Source: Lagopus muta
Taxonomy: Eukaryota > Chordata > Aves > Galliformes > Phasianidae
Length of the DNA stretch: 64,000 bases
Reading direction: 5' to 3'
Assembly: GCF_023343835.1 (NCBI RefSeq)
Contig: NC_064434.1
Span: forward strand, 16,473,505-16,537,504
Every line of letters begins with the position of its first letter. Position 1 is the first letter of the stretch. The notes under the pieces were generated by a model, which saw only the letters and a program-made list of their open reading frames with translations, did not search any database and had not been told where the DNA came from. The position numbers and the translations under genes are program-made. Shown here one piece after another: positions 1 through 13,235 of this stretch.

Positions 1-1011
1 ATACAAAGAATGCAAATATCTTTGGTATCTCTCTGTATATTTCTGCCTCGCTTTCCAACACCTAAAGGAGAAATAAAAGTACAGAAGTACTGTTAGTTCT
101 TATCTGCAGTCCTGTAGTACAGGAGTGGGATGCTTCCATCCAATTCCAAGATTATCTCCTGAGTTTAGAGAAAATCTGTCCTGGTTTTATTAATAAAATA
201 CACATTACAAAAATAAATAGATAAATAAATAGGAAATTATCTGTCTGAATTTTATTTTATCCTACAAAACTTTATTATACTGTCTTCCTTCATGATCACA
301 GGAGACTGCATTGCATGTCTGTCTGACAGGACTTTAATAGAAAAAAATGTTGTTTGTACTTCTGCATTTAAAATTTAATATCGTAAAATTATGCCATATT
401 TTTTTCTGATGAATCCTACCTACCTTCAGAGGAATCTGTCTAATGAGAAAGAATGTTTTTAATTAGTTCTAATAGTGCTTGGAATTTGTGCATAGTTTTA
501 TTAATAGTATATGGAGACGGTATTGCAATTCCCTGGGCACAAAAGTAAAATTAGTAAGTACAAACCAGAGGTTAAAAATAAGTAAAAAAATGCCTGTGTA
601 GAGGACCTATTTGTTTTCTACTAGCATCAGTGATTCTTCAAGTATGAACTCTTTCCTATTGAACCACCTGAAAAATGCATGAAATTAAAGAGCAAGCTAA
701 CATATTGATTTTTTTGCCCAGTGGTCCTCTGAGGGAAAAAATGTTATGATAACCCACCATTGACCAAAACACATACCCTTACTTGGGGAAAAAGGGAAAA
801 AAAAAGTCAAATCCAAGCTTTCACAATATGTAAGAAAGGAAGGTCTATTTGACCTGGTCAAATGCCTTCTAGATATCTAAGAAGCAGATCAGTGAATTTA
901 ACTACATCAATGTGGACAAGTGGAGTTCATTAGATTTTGCTTTCATCATTATCAAGAAAGTTTCACTCTTTAATAAAAACACTGTGATTTCATTTTATTG
1001 CTTCCAGGAGC

Positions 1012-1014
<3 letters not shown>

Positions 1015-1054
<40 letters not shown>
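1015..1054. repeat. poly(T) 40-mer
   Basis: Uninterrupted T run. No neighbouring retroelement body is recognised on the 5' side, so it is left as a simple repeat. Confidence 0.95.
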
Positions 1055-1055
<1 letters not shown>

Positions 1056-4000
1056 GTAGCCAAAGTTAGGGAGAGAATTTGAAATCTGCTTTTAAGTGAA
1101 AATTTTGGCTAGCTACACAAAATGTTTATAATGTTCATATTTCCTGGGGTGCCTGGCTATTCTCTGGAAGAAAAAAGTCATTATTTGACTGTTTTATTTC
1201 TGCTACAAATGCTCTGAGCACTGCAGTGTTATTGCAATCTGAAGAAAAGATCTTTAGGAAGTGCACTCCAAGTAACATGACTTTCAGGGCTATCATCATT
1301 TTTAGCCATGCAGGATATTGTTCAAAATCTGGACCTTGACGATAAACAAGTTTTTAAAAATTACTAATAAACTTTTAAAAATGAAATATCAACATTTATT
1401 TTATTCCTTGCTGAATCCTCTATCTGACAGTAGATCATCCTCGTATATCACCCACACTGCTCTATTCTGTAACAAAGTGACCACAATAACTGTGGTAGTT
1501 GTTTTCATTATTATTGTTGCTGTTATTATTCACAGATTTATAATCCTAGACTCCCCAGCAAGTGCAAGCACCAGGGAAATTTACAATTACTTACTTGTCT
1601 TGAATTTTCTATTTTATGACACAAAATAGAGCTGAACAAACATTATCTCATAGTCTAGTATTTACAGATTTATTTTTTTTAGTAATGTAAAGACATGGCT
1701 TAAAATTTACATTACTCTAAGAAAGAGATGAGTGTCTCAGATGGGTCTTTTAAACACTGTGCCTGGCAAAGCTAGGCCTGTCTTCTGCCAGTGTTATGTG
1801 TAAGTGATGGGGCTGCACATTGCCGAGAACTCAGAAACCAAACAGAAACCAGAACATTTGCCTGTTGCTCATTGTTACTCAAGTGTTTCATCATTTAGTT
1901 TTAATGATAAGAAGGCTACAATAATAAAAATCTAAATGCTTTTATTTTCTCAGGGAAAGTTTCTCCTTTGAATACTTTTTATTGATTTTTCCTCCCATAC
2001 TCCCAACAAAGAATGCTACTTCAGTGCTTATATATTTGTACCACTTTTACATTAGTCAACGGAAAAATAGCTGCCATTTCCCATACTGATGGTTAAACAC
2101 CAGTTCCTCATTCAAACTACCCAGTCTTTCTGATTTGCTGTTAACTATTGTTGATTTTCTTTTGGTTTCGTGGGAAGCCCTGGCTTCTTTTTCTATTACA
2201 TTCTATTCTAATTTTTCTATTACGTTATTCTATTCAGCATTAGGTTCTGATCCTATCAAACATAAGAAGTTTAGTGATGGATTCTGTAGACTGCTTAAGT
2301 CCTCACCAAACTTTAAATTCATTAGCTCTAAGAAATCATGTGCTTGGCAGTAGACATACATGGAAGAACTACGATACCTTGCAGTTGACTCCAGGATCTT
2401 AGTATGATGTACTGATTTCATTGGAACTGTGGAAAAGAAACCTTGAACAGTGTCAGATTTCTTTTCTGGATTCTGGCCAAAGTTACTGTGGACTAAAAGT
2501 GACATCTCTGTTTCTCTTATCTTTTAATAAGAATTAATGCAGTATATAAATATTTATATGATGTGTACATTACTTAGATTTGTAATTAAATCAATAATGT
2601 ATTGAATTAGCACTTTGTCTTATTGAGCAGAAGCAAATCTGATTAAAAGTATTTATCTTTGAGACTAAAATGTTAGTGTGAGTTGCTTCTTAATTTTTTT
2701 TTTAATCATCTATTCTTGGTAAGGCATAGTAGTTTCATACAAAGCTAAGGACTATCTGCAGATGATAAATAAAATAAAGAGCTATGGATAATAATTAGAA
2801 CTGACATTTTGCTGTTCAAGCTGGCAGCAGAAATTTGAACTGTAGTTATCATCACTGAGGAATTTAACAGCAAGGAATGGATAAGTCCACTTGTAAATAC
2901 TTGAGGCCATCAAATACTTCAGTCTGACTTGAGTCACATACCAAATCTTGAAATATTATCACTTTACACATTACAGTCAAAGTCATAATTAAAGTTGATA
3001 CCATTCTACTTGATAAAGAGATGAAAAATGATTCATATCATTTTATTTAGTGAGATCTATTTTCAGGAATCTAATTCGAAGAGAAGCGGACATCTGAAAT
3101 ATGTCCTTCTACACCCTTGTTGCTGTAGTCACTGTAGATTGAATTACAGCTCCAATCTTATCAAAACACTCGCAGCATCTGTGATACTGTGATACTTATT
3201 GTGATACTAACACTGAACAAAGTTACTATGGAATTATTGCATTTTTGGTAGGAGTATTAAGAATAAATCTGTTCTTTCATGTGTATCTATGATAGTGAAT
3301 GACAGAAGTGTGTAAAAGTGTCTGACCATAATATCAGTGTACTATATACAAGGGACAGAAAAATATCCTTTCTAGGTGTAAAGAGTTTTTCAACTAATTC
3401 TGAATTTAATGGGCAACAGAAGTGAGGACAAGACTCCAATCCAGAAGGAGAAGTAAAGAACATTTCTGCTCATGATCACAGATGTTGACAAAGGTAGGGA
3501 AAACAGTGCTGCGTAGCACAGGAGGTGTACACTGGGTTCAGTTTCATGTAAGAAAAAAAGGCAGTAAGAAAGTATCAATGGAAGGAAAAGAATGAACTCC
3601 CTTTATTATTTCAAATGCTGATGTTGGTTCGCTCTCCCACATTGTATGCTATGTTATTTTTTTCCTTTTTGATCTTGATTCAGCTTCTATTAAAGATAAC
3701 AGAAACCAATGAAAACTGGATCGGGCCCTGGTGGATAGTAAGATGTTATTAGCACTAAATTTCCTCCTTCATTTGCAGCTCTCATCATTTGCATACTGAA
3801 TGCTTCCATGTTGCTTTGTAATTTGAGGGTTCCCGTCTGTTAATTTGTTCCCCAGATGCTGTTTCAGGATGTTATTGCTGTTGTATGCAGTCTGTCATTT
3901 TATAGACTTCATTTTGGCATATGAGGAGCTGGAGAAGCCTCTGGAAGGCGTGGAGGTTCACAAACGGAAGAGAGCCTGAGGGCAGAGTGCGGTTTCTGGG

Positions 4001-7000
4001 CAAGCTGGAGGCAGTCAAAGGATGTGGTTTTGTGGATGGAAAAGAAGCTGGATGGAACTGAGGAGATGGTCCTTCGTAAAGAGCTCTGACAAAACTCGGA
4101 GCCATGGCTATTGATAGTACTCTCATTTTGATACTGCCACAAACTTGGATATAGAAGTGATGGTTTTGTATCAGAGGAATTGGTTAGTAAAAGAATAAGA
4201 AGCAGTGGTAGAGGAATCCTTTCAGAAAACAGTGAGCAGAATAAATTGGCCAAAATTATCTCTGAAGTATCTCAGACTGCCTGGGATCTCAATAAGCTTA
4301 GCTAAATCACTGTTTGAAATTTGTCATGCTACGGGACAATCAGGTAAAATGGATTCCATGAAACTACATGACTTAAAAGGTTCACTGATGTCTGAAGCAT
4401 GCCGCATCAAAAGCAAAGCTCACTCTTTCAGCAATAGGATGACTTTTCTGAGCATTGTATTGGGCAATAAAATTATATATTTATGCCCCTTTTTATATGT
4501 TAAAGCTGCCTGACTATCTTTAAAATGTGTTTTAAAACTTCACTTTCAACAATAATGTATTTTCTCCAGAGAAGACATGGCACTTAAAAAAGAAATGAAA
4601 GCAGTAAAAAATAGACAGCATTTTTAATGTCCACCCTTGGTCATTCACATTAAATTGTATGTATGTGTATCAGAATCAATTAAATGAAGCCATGCCTTCC
4701 TTCCAACATAGAAAAGAATTAGGTAATACATTAAAAGTAGATAACCTTGTTTGCCTCCTACTCAACCTTTCTTCATCATTCTTAATAGAAAACTTCTAGC
4801 TATTGATTAGTTCATTTTAAATGCTACTAAGGTAAATGCCATGCTGCTTTGAACTGATGAAAGTATTGAACAAAGAAGAATCATAGTAATTGTAGCATGT
4901 TGAGGAATGCAGATCACAGGAATTAAATAGAAAAAAAATGCTGAATGTAACCTTTTCTTTCATGTAAAATTGTAGAAAGGAAAGAAAACGCATGTTAGGG
5001 CAGTCAGAGAAATTTAACTTAACTGAAGGCAGGTCCCCCTCATCCCCATCATTCTGCTCTTGTAGGAGGGACTGCAACTTCATTCTAAATCAATACATTT
5101 TCTCAGGCAACATGACTCCATCATAAATCATCATTTGTACAATGTGTTTCTGCTAATAAATCTACAGTTAGGAGGGATAAAAGGGAAACTGGTTAACAAC
5201 AAACTGTGCTGTTAAACTGGGGCAGAAGCAATATAGAACACAAGGTTATATAGAAATCTGTACCTACAATATGCTCTTTATCTATGTCAACTGTTGTGAA
5301 ATGAAATGAACTTTCTGCTGCAAATAGCAGAATGAACTTTCTGTCTGTGAAGTTCAAGTTGACATTCAAGACTGAAAATGCTGAACCTAAACTATTCATG
5401 AAGAGATGAGGTTTAATGTATATAATTTCACTGCAAACCTGGCCAACTGCATCTCGAGCAGATTTTCAACAGCTTCTCATAGCAAGGCAAAATTTGACAC
5501 AAATACATATTTTGTGGCTTGGATTTAAACCTAAGGAACTTATTACCCAATAGACTAAAAATTTCCTTTTAAACCTCAAATGCATTCTCAATATAATCGG
5601 TTATAGAGCTAAAAACACCAATCTGGGTAAAATAAAGGTTATGCTGATGATAATGTCATCTATTGACAGTCCAGAGAAACTGAAAGTTTAAGGGTTATAC
5701 AGTTCTATCCTCAGCAGCAACAATGTTTTTAAACCTGGCCCTAAACTGATGCATCTCCCTGCCCAGAATTAGAAATCTAGACTGAAATGTTTAAATCCCA
5801 ACTTAGGAAGCAGCTATCTAAACCAGAAGTTAAAATCATATTCCACTGTTTTTTTTAATGGCAGCTGAACTCCAAACTGCTGGTGAACATAGAAGTATGT
5901 GCCATCATGCAGGAAAGCCCAGAAAATGGGAAGTAATGGGTACAAGTCCTTACATTACACTACCTTTTCTTTTTGCCTTTGAAAAGATGTTTTGTGGGCT
6001 TGTATGTTCCAAACAACTTTGCTCCATGCCTCCTCTCCAAAATAAATTCTTCTTTTGACACTTTCCTTCCTGTATATTACCACCCTTACACACTTTACTG
6101 CTTCCAGAACTGAAGGCAAAATTATACATCAACCACATGCTCCAAAGCAGAAAGCATAGCTTCTAAACGAATGGGTCAATTTTCCAAAAGGTTCAACAAT
6201 GTTCAAACCTCAATTAGTAAAGGCATTTCATTTACATAACTGAATAAAGACTTGGGTTATTGTGCTTTATTTAAATCTTGGAAAAAGTTTTCTATCATGA
6301 TCTTTTAGTCTATTCATTTAAAAAGAGGGTACATTATAAAGAGAATGTTGCTTAAGAAAAGACCAAATTCTGGCAAATTTACCCATGTAGGGAAATGGCA
6401 CTGTGCAAGCAAACAGAACACATTCAGCTTTCTTCATTAAGATTTCTACAGCAGTCAGTGAGCAGAGCTCCTAGATTTGTTTGTGTTAATGTATCTATTC
6501 AACACATTTCTTTTTTGTTCTAACATGAGGAAAATGTTCATACTTTCGTGCCACTGTGTCACTGTGTCTGCCTGAAAAATCCCTGTGTGGAGGGCATTCC
6601 CTACAAGATTGCATTCACCACAAACACTTTCTTTTTCCTTATTCAGGAACCGAAAAACAGAAGTCCAGACCTCAGCCAAATATTGTCTTCACTCGATGAA
6701 TTTGTTAATCACCTCTCACATCTTGTTGATTCAGTGTCAATCAAAGGCAATACTGCTGCTCACATACTTGAGGCTGAATTGTAGCTTTAAGCATACGCAT
6801 AAGTGCTTTTTTGGATGGACGCCAGGGCTTCTTGGGACCTTGCCATGTCAGGCCCCTGGTGAATACATTTTTCTCACGTGAGCTATATTTTCAGGCTCAG
6901 ACTTGCATCTTTCAGCTCATTGACAGCTAAACGTCTCAGGGCATAGGTGAGAGGGGGCTCCCTGTGCCGAGCATCCTGGACTTCTTCTCATGCTCAGCAC

Positions 7001-8436
7001 TGTGATGGGATGTACAGATATTTCAGGATTCAGAGGCCAGTTAGACATGATAATCTACCCCCTAGGGGATACAACTGGCTATGTTACTGCTAAATATCCT
7101 ACATGTGAAAAAGAAAATGTATTCAAGCACCTGGAGGAAGAAGTTAAGCATGGAGATACAAAAATGGAGAAATTGTTTCAAAATGCATGTTGATGAAAAC
7201 TCTAAATATTGTCTGGGTAACAGGATTTACTAAGCTAATATTGGGTTAAATCTTATCTTTTTACTGTCTTTATTTAGACAGTAACTTAAAAATTTACAGA
7301 TTATCTACAACCTATGAGTTTTACGTTGTGCTTTCTAACTATTATTGAAGGTCTAGCAATCTTGCCAGATCACTTCTACGCCCGAAGTGTGGTGAGGCTT
7401 CCAAAAGCTCATTGTGCATACGGTACACAGTTGCCAGCAAGTCTGGTATGCTGAAGTTGATCTACACATTTTTCTGAGAGAAATTCAGAACACAGTGATT
7501 TAGTGCCATACCCAAACATTTAGTCATGTCAGGTATCCCCAGCCACCAGCCCTATATGTTTTAGGAATTGCAAGAATGGGCAATTATTGTAAGTCTGTAT
7601 AAATAATGGAAGAAACAATTAGATCTCAGGTTTCAGATCTAGCCCCTGTGGAATGGAGACTATGTACTTCAGCTAAGATATTCCTTCGTATATATATTTA
7701 ATATAATTGCATTCTTAAGGCCATTTTTAATGGAGAAAGCTTGGAGAATTGTCTTTGCCTAAATCCTAGGGACTGGGTAGCACAAAGCATCCATTCTGCT
7801 GGCGAAAGTAGTAGAGCCCAACGCATTCTCCATCTGAGGCATGAATATTCTGCTCTCAGAGAAAAACACCCATGTGACATGGAAAACCTAGCATGCTCAA
7901 CCTTTAGTCAAAATAGAGTAATCTTTAAAATATCCAAATTGCTTTCTCTCAGTTGAGGGAATAATGATTTATAGTACAGAAGTATAATGAAATTGCCATT
8001 TTAATAAGAGTGACATAAAAATGACTTATATACGAAGAAGCTAAGGAACAGAAGACAGAATATTTCATTTTCAAGATTGCAAAATATTCACTACTTTCAA
8101 TATATTGTTGCATAATAGATACACATATACTGTAAAGACATCTCAGTTTTTATAGAGCCTGGTGAAAAAATTACTGCTTCAGACAACATCCAGGCATTCA
8201 ACAGTGACAATTCCTTCCCAAAGGGATAAATGCAGTCCTAACACAAATGAGAGGAAGGCAGAATTGCTTGACAAATGCTCTCTCATAGGCCTTACAGGAA
8301 ATGTATGAGAATCACCTCAAAGCTCACATAAGACTTCTTCTTGACTGCATTTGCTTCCGTAGCATCCACTGAAGCTGGTGTCTAACAGAATGTGAATTTT
8401 GGAAGTGAAATTTTGCTATTGAGTAATTTAAAGGGG

Positions 8437-8487
8437 AAAAAAGAAAAAAGAAAAAAAAAAAAGAAAAAAAAAAAAAAGAAAAAAAAA
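8437..8487. repeat. A-rich tract with single G interruptions
   Basis: Runs of A separated by single G. Confidence 0.9.
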
Positions 8488-11400
8488 GTTGATTTACCAT
8501 ACTAGCATGTGCTAGATAAAAGTAATTTATTTAAGAGTCCGAGCTCTGATTCCATTTCCTCAAAGATAGTATCAGTCTTGAGAAGCAAAGACATTCCTAC
8601 ATGACAGGAATGAACACATTTGGCAGAGCAGGGCATAGTGGAAACGAGCTGTCCAGTCCCTCTTACTGCCTGTCTTTCTTCAGGGCAGGAGCATGACGGG
8701 ATAACATGGCAAAAGTCTGCTGCATGTCTGTCTCTGATCTGTAAAGGACCTTGACGTATCAGCCATATCAACTGGGCAGCTCTTCTGAGCATCCAATCTA
8801 AAATTTTTCTTTGATCTCTGATGATCTTTAAGTTGGTTGTACAAAATCCTAAATTGGGTTGGGATTTTTGTGTGTGTCAAAAGAAAATTTATATTTTGAA
8901 CACTGCAGTATTGTTTCAGCATTTGAAGGAAATCCCTTTTGTCCTCTTCAGCCCTTGAATCAGAGATATTTCCAGGAATTTGCTGCTTTACTGGTAATGA
9001 CATCCCACATACTTTTAATCAAGTTCCAAGGTCAAAATTGATGTAGAGCTAGACTTCAACAAGAATGAATTAAATGTTAAGAATTTATTAAAATTAGCTG
9101 CTGATCTGCTATGTGAAATAGAGAAAACACATTCATTTCAATCTTATCAGGAGGGGAAAAACCAAGACAACTGCATATATTTGAAAGACTGAAAGGTAGG
9201 CTAATATGTCTATGCTTCCATGTAGTTTTCATTGCTTTGCTGGACTTGAATAAGGATTTTATTTTTGCCTCCCCTACCAAACAGCAGTATGCAGCATGTG
9301 AACTCCTTCAATAAGCCAATGATTCATGAATATTGAAATTTATTTTGAGACTGCATGAAATAGAACACAGATATTACCTTACTAACTAGGATTTCATCTC
9401 TTCCCTCCTCTAGCAGCACTGCTATACAGGATGCATACACAAAATTTGCTCTTCAGGTTTGTGCAGACTAACAATAATGAAGGACACCCCCCCCAACAGG
9501 TGCTTGCTCTTTATCTCATTCAGAAAGCAATTTTTCTCTTTTTGGTATAAGACACCCATAGTGAGGGGGTTTGAACCACAACCATGAATCCAAACACTCC
9601 TTAGTTTGGGGTGAGCTTGGATCCAAACCAAAATTTGCAGCTGGCACCCATCTGTAGTTACAGCACAACACTGAACAAATCTGCAGCAGTGTAAATTGGC
9701 ACACTTTCACGGACTTCAAAAGAGCCATGCCAATCTTCAGAAACAGAGGGTATGGATAATCTTACCTCTGAGAAGAAAGAAACAAGAGACTGAGAAAATA
9801 GAGGAAATATGAAAATCCAGATCAAACCAAGAAACAAAAGCAGGTTCTGGAAGTTAGAAAACCTAGTGAGGTGCAGGCACACATACATGTTTGGGATATA
9901 TTTATGTGTTTTAAGCAATTGGCTTTGTCTGCTCTGTTGTATTTTATGTCAAGGAGTCCTCAAGATGCAAAGAAGCATTCATTTTTCTTACTAAAGCTTA
10001 CACAGAATTATTGCTTTAGACATGGAAGATTAAGATTATGCTATTCGAGTTGTTGCCCTGTTTTTAAGCAGCTAGCTCATTAACAGGTCTCTGATGTTCA
10101 TTTCCTTCTTTCATATATATTGAGGCAAAAGAAATAAATGCAAGTTGCCAGAAATCTGTGTGTGTGTGTGCATTTTGCAAAGAAAACTATGAAAACAGCA
10201 AAAGAAATCCACGCGCAGGTGCGTAGGCAGTCATGTCTGGCAGGTGGATTCATATAAGAGAGACTTGGGTTAAAAGTTTCATCCAGGCACTGTTCAGACA
10301 CTGATGTTTAGAAGAGGATTTCTGCTTGAAGATCACAACAGAATTGGCAAATGTGCTGGTTAGTTCAGTGAAAGTAAGCAAAAATAAGCATTTCCTGCTC
10401 AAATAAGTCATTTATAACCTTTTCCTTGTCATAAATCTGCCAGTTGATCTAATTAGGTGGAGACAATGAAAATGCAAATCTGGGACCGTAGCTGTATAAC
10501 AATGTATACCATACAATGTGTCATCTCTTCTGTCTTTGTAGGAGCTTGATCTGAACTGTTAAAGCCTTGTCAAGGACTGGCTTGCACAAAAAGTAAGAAA
10601 TGTGTTCATATGTGGCGAAATGTCATTTTGCTGTGAATAAAATGTAAAATTAAGAATTATATTGTCTTCTTACTCTAAATCTGCTTTCAGGAAAATAAAT
10701 AAGTGAATAGATTACTGTTGAACTGTTGAACTACTGAACAGTTTTCCAAACACTCCTTGAAATGTAGACACTCCTTCATCTGTTCATTCCTCTCAAGAGC
10801 CTCCAGCCTGGCAGCACAGATAACCTCTGTGCACCTGCTCAAAGCTCAGCTTTCCAGGTTACACTTCTTCAGCCTACAACCCTGGGTATGCGTTTGGAGC
10901 AGTGTGTAGTGCACGTGTGTCAGGAAAAAGGGCTCCGGGTAGTAATATGGTGGCACAGCTCTATCTGACTTAAGTAGGAAATGCAATTGCTACTTCAAAT
11001 GTGCATTAGTGGCATTAAACCAGGCTGTACAGTGGGCTGTTACACAGCCCATGGTGTCCAAGAAAAGTTAACAGGATTTTTTTCCTTGTTGTCTACCTTC
11101 TAGACAGTTTTTCATCAATGTTTATAGCCCCAGAACAAAAAGGAAGATCAGAGAGCTACAGTTCTTATATCTGCAATAGCTACATTTTAGACGTCAATTC
11201 TGTTTTGAAAATGAAAGAATTGGAATCTCAAGGACACCTCATTGCCAATTTATCTGCCATTAAAAGTGCAATCCTGCATACAATTACATGAGCAAAATGC
11301 ACACCCCGGGCTACAGTACAGTCTGGAAGAAAAGCTTTCGCTCTGCTCTACTGAGGCTGTTCCCATTTGTGTATCAGGAGCATTCCCTGCTCTGCCGGAT

Positions 11401-11692
11401 GTTTAGGTGAGCTTATCTTAAGGATTCTTTGAAGCTGGAACTCAAAGTGCAGTGATAAGCATGTAAGAAGCCAGCAAGGGAAATGTGTGGTTTGTAAGAA
11501 CACAGTCCCTGCCCCCACAGAAAACAGGATTGCCACATGGAAGGAAATGGGTAATTCAGAATGATTGCTGAATTGGACTGAGAGCACAAGCACAAAAATA
11601 TCCCCATTTTTTTCAGCAAATCATCTGGCTAAAGCGAAAGTGCTGCAGTATGTGTGGTACTGAATTAAGAAGGAGGAAAAATGACCATAGAA

Positions 11693-11862
11693 TCATAGAA
11701 ACATGGAATCATTAAGCTTGGAAAAGACAAAAAGGTCATCTAGTCCAGCCATCAACCCATCATCATCATGCCCATTAAGCCATGCCCATCAGTACCACAT
11801 CTACCTGTTTCTTGAACACCACCTCTGGAAACATCTTACCATCAGTGGCATGGGAAGCCTAG
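11693..11862 (-). mobile_element. CR1 LINE 3' end, truncated
   Basis: Read on the minus strand, this ends in the CR1 signature: a ...GATGACCTTTTTG... region followed by ATTCTATG-type 3' terminal repeats (plus strand 11,693-11,712 reads CATAGAATCATAGAA). Only the last ~170 bases of an element are present. There is no poly(A) tail, as is typical of CR1, which ends in short 8-bp repeats. Confidence 0.85.
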
Positions 11863-11921
11863 TGTTATTATGGTTTTAACTAGAGAGCCTGAAATCAAGA
11901 AAGCTGAATAAGGCATACTGA

Positions 11922-12372
11922 TTCATATAATCATTAAGGTTGGAAAAACCACTAAGATCAACTACTCCAACCATCAACCCATGCCTGTGACCACTCTAGA
12001 CTGTAATTCAGCAACATATACCTTTTTCTTGAAAATCTCCAGGGATAATGACTCCACCACCTCCCTAGACAGCCTGCTCCAGTGCCTCATCACTGTTTCT
12101 GAGAAGAAATTCTTCCTAATATCCAACCTGAATCTCCCCTGGCACAGCTTAAGGCCATTAGGTCTCATCCTATCACTAGTGACATGGGAGAAGAGACCAA
12201 CCTCCACTTCCCTGCAAATTTCTTTCAAGTCATTGTAGAGAGTGATGAGGTCTTCCCTGAGCCTCTTCTTTTCCAGACTGAACAATCCCAGTTCCCTCAG
12301 CTGTTCCTCATAAGACTTGTGTTCCAGACCCTTCACAGCTTTGTTGTCCTTCTCTGGACACACCACGGTACC
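11922..12372 (-). mobile_element. CR1 LINE 3' region with decayed ORF2 C-terminus
   Basis: The minus-strand reading carries the standard CR1 end of ORF2. The translated frame over 11,974-12,384 contains [31 protein letters not shown] and [20 protein letters not shown], which match the conserved avian CR1 C-terminus, followed by ~50 bases of 3' UTR. It is 5'-truncated as usual for CR1. It lies 60 bases from another CR1 3' end in the same orientation. It is a dead copy with no endonuclease or reverse-transcriptase domain. Confidence 0.9.
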
Positions 12373-12423
12373 TGTTAGTCCCATCTGATATGCATGTTTT
12401 AAAGAAAGAGAATTTCAGAGGAA

Positions 12424-12473
12424 AAATAAAGTAAAATAAAGTAAAATAAAATAAAACAAAATAAAATAAAATT
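12424..12473. repeat. (AAAAT)n-like low-complexity repeat
   Basis: Repeats of AAAAT/AAAGT type, slightly degenerate, directly beyond the 5' side of the CR1 fragment. Confidence 0.85.
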
Positions 12474-12505
12474 GTGTATAACCATATAAAGCTAGATGTC
12501 AGATG

Positions 12506-12562
12506 AAAGATAGATGGGTGGATGGATAAGAGATATATAGACAGACAGACAGACAAACAGAT
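12506..12562. repeat. GATA/GACA tetranucleotide repeat
   Basis: Imperfect GATG/GATA repeats running into (ACAG)n and ending near 12,562. Confidence 0.75.
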
Positions 12563-13034
12563 AATGCACACATTTCAATCTATGTGTCTGATAACTTTAC
12601 GTTTGCAACCCATGTTTGAAAAGACAGCTTTCTCCTTAGAAAAATAAAAGTGGCTTGGCTACTTTGCCTCAGCCTCAGTTAACCATGTGATACTGTCATT
12701 AATTGTACAACACCATGTTACATGAAGAATTGTAGGTCAGGCTGGAGAAAAACAGCGATTTGTGACAGGGCAAGAACATGAGGAGGGAACCAGATGAGCT
12801 GCTGTAAAAACTAACCTTGGGGTGCAGAATGTTTAGCTTCACATAGATTCCTGCTGCTGGTCTCAGGAATGGATTCTTGGAGCTGTTTTTTGTGTGATGT
12901 GTTTTCAGTGCCCTTGGTAAGCACGAGGTCGGTGTGGTGCTGATGTTTGCTGGCAATACCCTGTTAGAGGGAACATGACTCTGAAGGATGGCCAGGAAGA
13001 GGCACGCAGGAAGGACTGTGTGACGTCGTAGGCT

Positions 13035-13235
13035 GGAGTAATTGAAATTCAATACTGCAAAATGCAAGGTCATGCACTTACAGGCTAATAACAAAAGCCT
13101 CTTCTACAGGCTAAGGGGTCATTTGTTAGAAATGAATGAGGAGGAGAAAAACTTGAGTATATGAGCAAGTCACAGGATAACTATTAACTATCAGAGTAAT
13201 ACAGTAGCAGCATATCTAGCAAAGATAGGGAAAAA
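13035..13235 (+). mobile_element. CR1 LINE ORF2 fragment, decayed
   Basis: Sequence around TGCAAAATGCAAGGTCATGC (13,056-13,075), followed by the GAGGAGGAGAAAAACTTGAG and CACAGGATAACTAT words, matches the part of CR1 ORF2 that reads 'KCKVMHL...EEEKDLGV...DHRMT'. Stop codons interrupt it. Orientation is opposite to the CR1 pieces about 1 kb away, so it is a separate insertion. Ends are approximate. Confidence 0.75.

Larger units (their letters stand above)
1..11692. other. Gene-poor intergenic DNA
   Basis: AT-rich, CpG-poor sequence. Open frames here are at most 114 codons and show no domain, codon pattern or conserved motif I recognise. Besides the poly(T) and A-rich tracts listed, it holds a short (GT)n at 10,157-10,170 and a C-run near 9,487. 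The extreme left edge (3-17) reads ACAAAG directly followed by ATGCAAAT. I see no gene. Confidence 0.7.

Noticed and set aside
11974-12384. 136-codon minus-strand frame that looks protein-like
   Set aside because: It is the C-terminal part of CR1 ORF2, annotated as a mobile element instead of a host gene.
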